Shown here one piece after another: positions 35,065-45,333 of a stretch of DNA of 64,000 nt. Under the pieces are notes generated by a model. The model had not been told where the DNA came from. It searched no databases and was given only the letters and a program-made list of their open reading frames with translations. Each line of letters begins with the position of its first letter. The stretch's first letter is position 1. The stretch is from Panaeolus papilionaceus (taxonomy: Eukaryota; Basidiomycota; Agaricomycetes; Agaricales): assembly GCA_015501605.1 (NCBI GenBank), contig JADNRZ010000020.1:868001-932000 (forward strand), written 5' to 3'. The position numbers and the translations under genes were made by a program.

Positions 35065-35790
35065 ATGACTTCGACCAATAAAAATTATCACGAGGGGGCC
35101 GAGCTCACTATCAATAACAGGTCCGGCATACGCACGATGAAGATCAGCCACATTGACCTCATCTGGGGCAAGTTCTACAAGGCCGGGGACAGGCAAACCG
35201 AAATTCCTCCAGCCGACTTGATCAACCACAGAATTGAACCTATGGGGTCCTTCACCCTCTACATGTATCCTCGCATAGAGCAAGCTACTGGAATGGAGGG
35301 ATCCGTCACCATTGCCGATACAGAGGGTGATGTTGAGGTTGTTGAGGTTATTGGTGTTTCCCGTTTATCGGAAGAGACTCCGCTTTCAGAAAACTTCGCG
35401 AGAATACCGATGGTTATGCCTGTACTCTTACGCCAGACGTACCTAACCCTGTACCCGACCCTTACACTCTTGACATTGTTTACAACAAGGTATGTTGCTT
35501 CTTACCTCTCTCAGGCTATGTTCAACCTTTCGCTCAACATTATCTCTTTCGGATCTGCAGTCCCTCGAAGGTTGATACAATCCCGCTTGTGACGACGTGC
35601 TCTAAGGATTACGACACGACTTTGTGCCCTGTGAATTGTACAAAGAATCTTCCATTTGATACATTGACACCTTTTGTTACATATGTTTGTAAAATAAAAA
35701 ACAGTGCTTCGAATGTCCTGCCTGATTCGCTCAGCTCAACATCGCAGACCTTGAGGATGACACTTGTGACACGGCTCGGTCCTAATTGAA
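35065..35790 (+). pseudogene. Aegerolysin-like gene, apparently frameshifted
   Basis: From the ATG at 35065 the first two thirds read like an aegerolysin: a beta-strand TINNRSG, then WGKFYKAGD, EIPPAD, an Ile-Glu-Pro turn and a GMEGSV stretch, in family order. Around 35330-35345, in a run of GTTGAGGTT words, the family-like reading (aromatic-rich segment, then a strand near 35472-35489) moves to another frame. A candidate intron (35490-35560) leaves the following open stretch (to 35790) out of phase again. Aegerolysins are small lipid-binding cytolysin components of fungi; this copy looks non-functional unless the breaks are sequence errors. The broken reading is only described here, not reconstructed. 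Confidence 0.6.
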
Positions 35791-35865
35791 CTACGAATAC
35801 ATGTCGATTCCACGATTCCACGACACTTTTTGTATTTACTGCACTTGCCCTTTTACCATAATGTC

Positions 35866-37088
35866 GACACCCGCAGACCCTGATTCATCAGGACTCTCAA
35901 CGAGCTTATACTTGAGATATACTATTTAAGTTGCTCTTCCGTCACCCTCCATCGATCCAGCATCGAACGTATCCTCTCTCGCAGTATGACAGATTGGATG
36001 CACCTGGATTCACAGAACCAGTTCATAGAGACAGTTAAGAACAGTGCCAGACTCGCATCTTATGTTGATCGTTTTGGGATCTTCGTAGCGATTCCAAATT
36101 ATTCTGACGATGAAGAGACAATTAGGAAGCCGCCTCTCTGGGGCAACGTCTTGGTCGCCGTTGACAACATGTGCAATCTCCAGCATTTTATCCTTTCACT
36201 CCAGATGGTTGAACCACCGGCGTCTGTTATTTCGAACCTTTTTTCTATCTTGAAAGCCAGGCACCTTCGATCGTTTAGCTGGCACACCCCTACCTTGAAC
36301 ATTTTAGGTTCGTTCCCGTATCTTGAGGACGTCAATATTATCAGCCAGTAATACCGACTTTGGAGGTTGTCCTACCTAGGCTCCGCAGATTCGCAGGTGA
36401 TTTCGGCGTTCTACAAATTATTACTCCATGGAATCGCAACATTCAGGACTTGGTATGGAGAATTTCCACCCCTGAAACGGTTTGCTCGCCAGACTTGCCC
36501 TTGTTTCTGCGGTTGATGCCGTGCAATCGATATCTTACATCGCTTGCTATGTATGACGGATACCTTCCCCTCAAATATTCCATTCTGATGACACTTCCTA
36601 CAAGTTGCCCGAACCTCGTCTACCTTCAAATTTCTTCTAAATTCAGTCATATCCAGGTACTTATGAAAATTTGTGTGCTTGAATAAAAATAGTGCTAACG
36701 GGTTTTGACTCTGTTATAATTCTTGCAGCACGCTTGTTTTGTTTCTTTCCCTTTTTTGTGGCATCTGATTATCGATGGAGGACTCACACACGAAGACCTA
36801 CACACGACCGACCTTGGTGTCCTTTTTAGAGCCACGACTCCTCTCGAGAGGATTTATAGTGGACCGCTCGGTGGACGAAACGATACGTTTATGTGTTCCC
36901 TGGAAAGGAGGAAAGGTAATGTGTTGGATTTCGTGCGCAAATATTGCTGTTGGAAAACAGGATATTGTACGAGGAACACTGAAAATCGGGGTACGGTTCC
37001 GGAGGTGATTATGGAGGGGTTTGTGTCGTACAATGCGGCAACCTATGGGGACCTTATTCAGATACTTCGGGATGTTCGGGGTCAGTAA
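35866..37088 (+). pseudogene. Decayed F-box-like/LRR gene
   Basis: Close relative of the gene at 47151-48417. The F-box block is present but out of frame with the first ATG (a LNELILEI segment near 35900, then SIERILSRSMTDWMHLDSQ in a second frame). The open stretch 35986-36351 covers the first repeats; the next (from about 36353, VVLPRLRRFAGDF) is in a different frame. After an intron-like gap (about 36657-36727) the C-terminal part ends at 37088, with YSGPLGG and GFVSYNAATYGDL matching IYTGPLAE and GLVSFNTSSYEDL of the relative. At least two frame breaks argue for a pseudogene. Confidence 0.7.
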
Positions 37089-37328
37089 AAGTTGAAAGCA
37101 CGATGACGGTTCATGAGAAGTGATTAATACAGGAAGAGAGTTGGTTTCTTTAGTATTGAATCCATTGAATAGCCTACATTAAGCGCTCTGATATTAAATG
37201 AATTATTATTTCAACGATAATAAGAAAATGAGTGGGAGAGCGGCAAGAAACAGCCGCTTGTGATTTGTTTGGTCAGCACAGAGCTTTCTCGCAAACCACG
37301 ATCATCTTCTCCCGGTCCTCTGTCCTCG

Positions 37329-40300
37329 ATGGACAAGTTCAGAGCGCTAGAGCCTGTCAAGCTCCACGCACAACCACAAGGAGGGAAGTCATATTCTCAG
37401 CTTCAGGCACACACGCATCACGCTCAGTTTGTCGGTCGTCTTCCCTCTGATCTTCACCTCCTTGTCCTCGCCAACCTCCCCGTACCTGATATCCCAGCTT
37501 ATGCACGGTCAAGTCGGGCTCTTTCCGGCTTTACACGCGATGATTCAATCTGGAAAGACAGATGGCTTGCGCTCAGGCTTGACCAGGTACCTGAATTGAA
37601 GAAATTGTTGGATGGATTGGACCAGAAATCTAGTAAAGAGATGGCAGCGAGCAGGGCAGCTGCTCCACCGATGATCAACGTGGAGGACGAGTTTGGGGAC
37701 TTCACGAGTGCAGAGAATGTTAATGATGGATTTGGGGACTTTGTCAATGGTGGTGGGATGAGGAATGGGAATGCCAATGGGTTTGGACCTACACCGAGAT
37801 TGCAGGTTGACTTTCCGTTTAACACAGTGATGAAGGAGTCGTACAAGGCCAAGTACATGAAGGCACATGCGTTGCTGAAGCCTCTGACAGCTCTATTGTC
37901 GTCGCCACCACACGTCGTCCTCTCGGATATCGCATCCCAAATCTCTCCTTCATTACACCAAGGGGCTCTTGTCTTGCGTCTACTCTCCTACTTCCTCTCA
38001 TCCTCCATCAAGCCTGTAAGACAATGGGAGAACCACTATCTCTCCCTACGGACTGTTATGGACCGGTTTGACTCCAACCTACTGGCAGCGTTTGATGTTG
38101 CGGATGGGAATGGCGACGAAGCGGGGATGAGAGAGGCAGCAGAAGCGAGTTGGCAGGTCTGGGATCGGAGTGCGGGTGATTGGGAGATGGGTAAAGTGTG
38201 GGCGGAGAAGAGGGAAATATTTTATCAGATGGATAAGTGGAGAGCTTTGGATAATTTTACGTGTGTTTTCTTTTGGATGTTTTATGGGACAATTATTGAT
38301 GTTTTGTAGGAAGCAAGGCACCCTTGATTTTGGTGCTATGGATTTGTTCATTGAGGATATTCTCAGCGCCATTCATGAGCATGGCGCACGCGCAGTACGC
38401 GTATTTCCACCTCCTTCCCAGGTGTTGCTGCTATTTTGTGAGAGGCTAGCGAATGAAGTGGTGCGTACGACCTTTTATGCCTCACATACTCCCTACTATG
38501 CTCTATGCTGAACATCTGCCCAACAAGTAGGTTGGTGAATACATTTCAACTGTACTCAGCCGCGCACGCGAGCTATCCAACGACATATTCCTCAAGTCGA
38601 CAGCTGCGTCATTCAGGGAAGCATGGAGAATGGTGGATGCGATGATGGAGGTGGCAAAGCAGCGAGAAGATGCAGACGTAAAGCGGTCCAGTGCAGAGGA
38701 CGTAATGTGAGTATGATTATTGCGAGATAATTTAGTGGCTGATGACGTTGACTAACAGATACCAGATGTTTGAGACGAATATGGATGAATACCTAGATGA
38801 AGAGGTGGAGAGCGTCAAGCATGCGTTTGATGGGATATGCAAAGGATGGGATCGTGGGGTACGCTCTCACTTGTCATTTTCATTGGTACTGTTCTGAATA
38901 TTGTATCATATCCAGGGAAACGCGTCCTCTACAGCCGCTCAAGCCAACTTTTTAGCATCTCACAACCCCGCGCTCGTCAAAAAGAACGTTCTGACATCAT
39001 TCACCAATCTGCTCCTGTTACCCGTAACCATTGTTCCTCGAACAGTAGGCGCCGTAGGTGGAGTGTTGATGACGGGAGGTTCAGCAGCTGTGCAAGGAAT
39101 TCAGATGTTGAATCCTCAGAGATGGGCAGGGAGCGGGAATATGGGCCGTGATAGTGGTGCTGGAGCGTATTCGAGGAAGATGGAGGATGGGGGTATGCTT
39201 TTTGAGATTGAGGACGAGGACGATGAAGAGAGAAAGGGTAGCACAGCAGCTGGGGGTGAGAATGGTGTGTTGCTTCGTTCATGCTCCTTATACCTTCTAA
39301 CACCATTCCTGACAACGTAGCAGTGGAGATTAAACCAGCCACACAACCCCAGACGCACGCTTCGACGCTTTCTTCTGAAAAACCCGGCCCAGAGCAGCTC
39401 GATCTCTTGCTTTCGCTTGATGTCGCGTTAGAACTCATTCACGCTGACCGCGAGTCGTTGAAGAGGGTCGAGACGTTTGCTGGGTATCCGGGCCATTACG
39501 GACATAGGGTCCGAGATACGATCGAGGAGATTTTTATCCTGCTGTTGCAAGCGCTTGGGGAAAGGCATGTTGCGAAGGGCTTTTATCAGTTAGTGTTTTT
39601 TCGCAGAATGGATCTGTTGTTCTGATGCTAACATAGTGTTTAATAGGGCGACAGAGAGGATGAAGAACTATAAGCCTGCTGATCATGCGGAGAATGCTGA
39701 TGTTGCTCCTCTCGTTCAGTTTTTCGAACTTGTACATATCGGAGATACGATCCAGAGCATGGTGCAAGTGTATTTCGATAAGGAGTTGGTGAGCTTGCCC
39801 TTCCAATTACCCTGAGCGACGAGAGATTGATCTTCGGAGTTTTTCTCTGAATAGGCGCATCATATCGATAAAACCGACTTTTTGAACGCGGTTGTGAGAG
39901 AGAAGAAGCGATTCGAAAATTCGTTGGACGATTGTGTCGCTGCTGGTTTGAATGCGGGTACGGATGTGCTGATGAGTCAGGTATGAACTTTATTTATCCG
40001 CGCTCTTACCCTAGTCGTCCCTTTCATTTACTTCTGCGCCTTCCCGCTCGAACAGGTCGAACATATTATTCTGACATTGACGAAAGCTCGCGAATATTAC
40101 CCACCCGAGGATGCGCCTCTTGAACTCGGACCTACGAAGGGATGTCTCCAGTCCATCAAGTGTCTCGAAACGCATTGCAAGCTGCTGAAGGGAAGCACGA
40201 GTAAAGAAGTGCTCGAGGTGTTTTACCAGGAGGTTGGGTTGCGGTTGATTGCGTGAGTGTTGTCACGATTTATTTCGAGCCTTTGAAGCTGATCGTGGAG

Positions 40301-40785
40301 CGGTATTGTAGAATTCTACAAAAACACATTAAACGACAGATTATATCGTTGAGTGGAGGGTTTCAGGTTATTGCTGATTTGAATGTGTATAATGCGTTTG
40401 TGACGAGTCTCAAAGTGCGTTTATTTCGTCGTTCTTTCCTCGATGGTCTGTTTACAAAGGGATGTCCGAAGGTCCCAGCTATCACTTCTGAATTCGCGAA
40501 TCTGAAAATGTTGGGCCACGTTTATATCGTCGAGGATGCGAAGGACTTGGCGCAGATTGTGAGAGACGTGACGAGATATGGAGGGGCTTACAGACCAGAG
40601 GTACGTCGGAATGTCTCGAAGCCTCCAATCTTTTAGGATCTGGCATGGCTCCTTCTGACGCTCTTCACACAACGCAGGATATCTACGAATTCATCCAACG
40701 GCGATCTGATTGGAAGAAGATTGAGAAAGTGGTGGATAAGACGATGTATAACCTCAGTTTTAAAGAGGATTGTATAATTTGTTGA
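37329..40785 (+). CDS. RCY1: Recyclin-1 / Pof6-like F-box protein with Sec10-like domain and CaaX tail
   Basis: Twelve exons (37329-38260, 38310-38460, 38531-38706, 38759-38858, 38916-39264, 39321-39588, 39647-39788, 39855-39980, 40056-40252, 40312-40414, 40472-40600, 40678-40785) join in frame to 926 residues. F-box near residues 37-80 (GRLPSDLHLLVLANLPVPDI); FGDF repeats near 125-145; a long helical Sec10-like region follows to the end. The last four residues are CIIC, a CaaX prenylation signal, as known for yeast Rcy1. Known role of the family: SCF-linked recycling of cargo such as v-SNAREs from endosomes, and polarised growth. The start at 37329 is preferred over an in-frame ATG at 37260. 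Single-copy housekeeping gene amid expanded families. Confidence 0.92.
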
Positions 40786-40880
40786 GTGTTATTGTACATG
40801 TTCTGTTTTATCTATCTGTATGGTATGGACTTGGGTAGTATGCATAGATGGGACACTGGCACTTTAACCTCGGTTTTCAC

Positions 40881-41437
40881 AGTTTAATCAATGTCCGGAG
40901 GATTCGATCGACCTTCGGAGTAGGCATGCGAAAGGTCGTCGAACAGCATCGAATATGGGAAGGGAACGAAACCTTCGTCCTCAACCGCTTGCTCTTCCTC
41001 GTTTTCTGTTGCACCTCTGTTTCTGGGGAAATGCTTAGACTTGCTAACCCCGGCGAGAGCAGTCTTCGCTTTTCGAATGGAAACCTGGAACAGATTGTTA
41101 TACGGGTACATTGGCGACTCGATTGGTCCAACGTAAATCGCTTCGACTGATGGTATAGACGCAAACAGGGCTTGTATATTCCATACATCGGTGATTTCAG
41201 GTGAAGGGATGTCGGTGATGACCACGTATTGGAGCGTTTGAAAGCCAGCTTTGGTCGGGTGCTAAGGGTTGGATGAAAATCGATGTTTATCGTCAAGGCT
41301 TTGCAGCACTGAGAACGTAAAAAGAAAATACCCACCATAATTGTTCTCCACGTTCAGGATTTGAAGGTAAGGGAGCATTTGCTTTGAAGAGTGGTCGCTT
41401 CAACGTAGTTAAAATATCCGGCAAGCCCATAAGAGAG
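40881..41437 (-). pseudogene. 3' remnant of an F-box-like/LRR gene
   Basis: The minus-strand stretch from about 41266 to 40881 reads FQTLQYVVITDIPSP, IQALFASIPSVEAIYVGPIE and ends FDDLSHAYSEGRSNPPDID, matching the C-terminal layout of the gene at 48601 (AAIPSLKVVYAGPLKEP). An upstream piece (MLPYLQILNVENN near 41350) is separated by an intron-like GTGGGT..TTAG interval but does not join in frame. Everything upstream is lost where the repeat block starting at 41540 begins, so the gene is truncated. Confidence 0.6.
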
Positions 41438-41539
41438 GAGCTAGCATGACTTGGCATTGACCAGGTTGACCAGTTGCTCAGCTTCGCAGCCTGTATGGAC
41501 ACCCACACCAAATACCCCACATTCACCAGAAAAGATGGT

Positions 41540-41665
41540 TTTTGTTTTCCACTCCGCTTGCCAGTTGAGGGAGGTAGGTATGAATGTGGGAGAGGCAGAA
41601 GGGGTGACCAAAGAGTCAACCCCTTCGCCGGGGCGAGAGCCGATGGACGAGGACGGATGCACCCC
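41540..41665. repeat. R1 terminal repeat of unit 1 (126 bp)
   Basis: Identical by eye to 42339-42464, same orientation. It begins TTTTGTTTTCCACTCCGC and ends GGACGGATGCACCCC. Confidence 0.85.
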
Positions 41666-42175
41666 CAAGACCAAGTCCAGTCGGCTCTCTAACCTACCGT
41701 CCATCAAAACTTGGCTATGGTAGAAAATAAAATGAAATACAATAAAGGGTGAGAGTTGTAAATAAATAAATAAAATTAAATGCAGCCTTGTCAGATCAAG
41801 GACAACCTTTTAAATATCGTGTAACGTGTTAGTACAGGAAAATTGCCGCGCGGAAATTGGATAACATTATCAAGCAATAGAAAACACCTGAAGGACAGAC
41901 AGATCTGTTTAGATAATGTAATACGCACGGCGGAAAATGGGATAAGAATTACTTGTCGTTTCACTATGCAGTCGTGATATTGACAAGTGCCATTGGAGAC
42001 ACAACCGACAATGACAACGACAACGAGGAGGGAGTATTGAAGGGATAACGATAAAGTGGCAAAGCTGCCATTACCTTATCTGAATAAGTCTTTGATGCGT
42101 TGGAGTTGATAAATCAGAAGTACACGGATGAATAGCTTCTAGCACTTATAGACGAGGGAGATGGTGGGTGGGATA

Positions 42176-42338
42176 AAAATAAGAATAAATAAATGAAAGA
42201 ATAGAGCACCGAAACGATGCTCGGGCATACGGAGAGGTGATAGTAAAGGTAGAGAGACGAGACGCGCGATGATTGTGAAGTGCTGGCACGCTCACGTGAC
42301 ACAAAAAGCTGATCCTGTCCTGCGTCCAGGATCATTCA
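42176..42338. repeat. R2 terminal repeat of unit 1 (163 bp)
   Basis: Identical by eye to 44044-44206, same orientation. It starts AAAATAAGAATAAATAAATG and ends with the hairpin followed by ATTCA. Confidence 0.85.
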
Positions 42339-42689
42339 TTTTGTTTTCCACTCCGCTTGCCAGTTGAGGGAGGTAGGTATGAATGTGGGAGAGGCAGAAG
42401 GGGTGACCAAAGAGTCAACCCCTTCGCCGGGGCGAGAGCCGATGGACGAGGACGGATGCACCCCAAATGCGAGTGCAACCGCCCAGCCGCCGAAGGACAA
42501 CGGCTCACCCCCAATGGCGGTTGAAGTCGCCTCTCCCTAAGATGCAAGCGTGTGAATGCGAAGTGGAGGTGATGAAAGAACATACATATCCAAAACGGTG
42601 GGATATCAGATTAAGCTTGATGAATGAATAATGTTAAACATGGAGGGTAAATGAATTGCAGCATACGAGGCACACATGAAAGTCAGGTA

Positions 42690-43359
42690 CAGTGACTTAC
42701 GAAAGTATTGCACAGCCCTTCCTTCTTGTGTATCTCTACAACCACTGGACCAATTGCCATGATTTAACTTGTATTCTGTAGCGTAGCTTCTTAGCTATTA
42801 ATTCACATTTACACAAATTTGAAATCTTTTTAAATTTACATATGAGACATAAAATGGCAAGGAGGGCACTTTTCATCTATGGAAAGGAGCTATCTAAAAA
42901 ATCTGAAAATATTCATGGATATAGTCCTACTAAATGTAAGCAAGTTACAAGTTAGATCTCATTAATTGCTTGTCTGGAAGATGAGATATCGAGGCAAAAA
43001 GTAGCCTAAAATCAGCAAAATCCATCAAAATGATCAAAATCTAGCTACTTTTTGCCTCGATATCTCATCTTCCAGACAAGCAATTAATGAGATCTAACTT
43101 GTAACTTGCTTACATTTAGTAGGACTATATCCATGAATATTTTCAGATTTTTTAGATAGCTCCTTTCCATAGATGAAAAGTGCCCTCCTTGCCATTTTAT
43201 GTCTCATATGTAAATTTAAAAAGATTTCAAATTTGTGTAAATGTGAATTAATAGCTAAGAAGCTACGCTACAGAATACAAGTTAAATCATGGCAATTGGT
43301 CCAGTGGTTGTAGAGATACACAAGAAGGAAGGGCTGTGCAATACTTTCGTAAGTCACTG
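42690..43359. mobile_element. Fold-back Tc1/mariner-like MITE with 316-bp inverted arms
   Basis: Arms 42690-43005 and 43044-43359 are reverse complements with no mismatch that I could see, separated by a 38-bp loop. The termini CAGTGACTTACGAAAGTATT resemble Tc1-family ends, and TA flanks both sides (42688-42689, 43360-43361). No coding capacity. Such long near-perfect arms imply a recent insertion or gene conversion between arms, and a transcript would fold into long double-stranded RNA. Confidence 0.88.
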
Positions 43360-43556
43360 TAAAGGTTGGATAAATTGAGTGTAGGTAGTGACATGGTATA
43401 GGAATATCCAGGAGCAGTGAGCGGTCCATTATAGGAACCATAACATAGGAAGTGTGATAGGGGGGGGGAGTATATGGTTGATGGAGATGCATTATAGGAA
43501 TGCGAGGGGAATATTGTAGTGGTGTATAGGTGTGTGTGGTTGTCACAAGGACATAG

Positions 43557-43682
43557 AAGTCATCATAAAGATGTAAGGTATCATCATATAGATGTAAAGG
43601 TCATCATAAAGATGTAAGGTCATCGTGAAGATGTGACGGGTCATCATAGTGATGTAAAGGGGTCATCGTAAAGATGTAAAGG
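43557..43682. repeat. Minisatellite, about 20-bp unit, six copies
   Basis: Repeated GGTCATCATAAAGATGTAAA-like words with variants (ATAGATG, GTGAAGATG, AGTGATG) in a head-to-tail array. It lies inside unit 2. Confidence 0.75.
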
Positions 43683-44043
43683 CTGAAAGAAGGATGTAGA
43701 TGTTAGTGTAGGGCTTCCGCGGGAGGAAGACATTTGACGAGATTAACATTGGTGTTAATAAGGTTGGTTGTTGCCGAGTTTGTGCGCGTTGCATGCAGTG
43801 ACGTATCCATTGGATACCATGAAGTAAACCAGAATCTGGGTAAGCGAGTGCGAGACCAGCAAGAAGTTGACCACAGGTAAATTAAAGACGAGCACGCGTA
43901 GAAGATGAGATGAGCCCCAGCGATAGCAGTAAGACATTGAGAACACGTGTGTGCTGGCAGAGCTGGAAGAGTTGATGTGAGCAGTGAGTATCCAGAGTGA
44001 GAATGGGTTCCAGCTTGAATAGACATTGACAGTGTGGTAGGTT

Positions 44044-44206
44044 AAAATAAGAATAAATAAATGAAAGAATAGAGCACCGAAACGATGCTCGGGCATACGG
44101 AGAGGTGATAGTAAAGGTAGAGAGACGAGACGCGCGATGATTGTGAAGTGCTGGCACGCTCACGTGACACAAAAAGCTGATCCTGTCCTGCGTCCAGGAT
44201 CATTCA
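44044..44206. repeat. R2' terminal repeat of unit 2
   Basis: Second copy of the 163-bp R2 repeat, ending with the same hairpin and ATTCA. Confidence 0.85.
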
Positions 44207-44218
44207 AGAGAGAGCGTA

Positions 44219-45240
44219 CCGATATTCGAGAGTCCGAACATTTTCGGAGTCCGAACTTCAACAACTCGGACTACTTCCCAAAATAGATCTACTTTTGAGC
44301 CTCACATCGTCACACCTTCACCCATTCACACTACTTTTTAAATCAATGCGAGGGATTTCCAACTGCATTTACTTCTTTTCTAAGATGGTATGTTGAAAGA
44401 AAGCTTTTGATGCTTCTGGTTTGCACTACAATTCCCATGTATACATGTGTCAACGTATGGGTAGATAGGCACCAGTGGATATAAATTATATAATAAGTGT
44501 AGCATTGGAAAATATTTGCGGTAGACAGTCAGACAGATACATACTCGAGTACCGAAGCTAAGGTCAGATCCCTCCTCATTAAACTAACCATCCATGGTTT
44601 TTATGTTGTCCTCAAGGTGCCAGATGCTTCCTTTCAAATAGTCCGAGAGACTTTGAACTGTATTGGTAATTTCATCAAGAAAATTGGACATGAGAATGAG
44701 GATGGACTTGGGTAGGAACTGGGGAGGCTGAGACGGCACCCAGGAAGCAGGTTGAGCTAGTAGTATATCTTTGTTGAACTGTGGCATAAATCGGAGAAAA
44801 TGATATAATTTGACAACAAGAGTACTGCCTGCATGGTCTGGCAACATTTTCGAGAGCTTTAGGAATTCCTCAAGGGCCATGCATTGGTTGCGATGAGAGT
44901 GTGTAATAGTTCAACTCAACAAGATGAACGCAACGCTAATTAGTGACATGTGCAAGCAAAGTAACACTGTCACAGTTGTAGCTCATCACCAAATTAGTTA
45001 TTGAAATACAGTTTTTGGGATTCAAACGTAGTAGATGCTGAACGCGGATTCGTATTCTAAATACCATTTTTTACATATCTAGATACTCATTTCGACCTTA
45101 TAAGTATTGTGTAACATTTGCGTGCGATGCGCTACAGAGCGAGAGCGTGTGATCATGTGATTACTTAGCATGATTCTATTTTGGGATGAATCCGAGTTTG
45201 CGAGTTCGGACTGAGCCAAACTCGGACTCTCGAATGTCGG
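44219..45240. mobile_element. TIR element of about 1 kb with a short ORF
   Basis: Imperfect terminal inverted repeats of about 50 bp: left CCGATATTCGAGAGTCCGAA, right the reverse complement with few changes; TA (inside GTAC) flanks both ends (44217-44218, 45241-45242). AGTCCGAA words recur in the ends. The interior is AT-rich and includes the 98-codon ORF at 44584-44880. Probably non-autonomous. Confidence 0.65.
44584..44880 (-). CDS. Hypothetical 98-residue ORF inside the TIR element
   Basis: Uninterrupted from ATG at 44880 to the stop at 44584. It begins MALEEFLKLSKMLPDHAGST and contains hydrophobic, helix-like segments (VVKLYHFLRFMPQF, SILILMSNFLDEITN). No DDE or other transposase motif is visible. 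It may be a captured gene fragment, a remnant of a larger transposon ORF, or chance. Confidence 0.3.
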   Translation of the reverse strand: MALEEFLKLSKMLPDHAGSTLVVKLYHFLRFMPQFNKDILLAQPASWVPSQPPQFLPKSILILMSNFLDEITNTVQSLSDYLKGSIWHLEDNIKTMDG

Positions 45241-45333
45241 TACTTTCTGATTCAAGACGGGCGTTTCCCACGTCCCTTTCTCTGAGATTTGTACACACCG
45301 CCGCTAATTCGCTCTTGATCATCTCCCATTACA

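Larger units (their letters stand above)
41540..42338. mobile_element. Unit 1: element bracketed by R1 and R2
   Basis: 799 bp from R1 (41540-41665) to R2 (42176-42338), with a 510-bp unique interior lacking an obvious gene. It abuts unit 2 exactly at 42338/42339. A 7-bp-stem palindrome (GATCCTG..CAGGATC, 42311-42333) lies five bases from the right end. Shared ends with unrelated interiors and a 3' subterminal hairpin recall non-autonomous Helitron-type elements, but the canonical 5'-TC and CTRR-3' ends are not seen. Confidence 0.55.
42339..44206. mobile_element. Unit 2: element bracketed by R1' and R2', with nested insertions
   Basis: Starts with R1' (42339-42464) immediately after unit 1 and ends with R2' (44044-44206), 1868 bp in all. 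The interior shares nothing obvious with unit 1. It carries the fold-back element at 42690-43359 and a minisatellite at 43557-43682. Head-to-tail arrangement of two units with the same ends suggests repeated insertion next to an existing copy or rolling-circle style amplification. Confidence 0.55.

Noticed and set aside
42332..42583. 83-codon minus-strand ORF across R1'
   Set aside because: Spans the unit 1/unit 2 junction, so it is a product of repeat arrangement.
43703..44172. Overlapping minus-strand ORFs of 96-113 codons inside unit 2
   Set aside because: Three frames are open at once because of base composition, and part overlaps the R2' repeat; no protein-like pattern.
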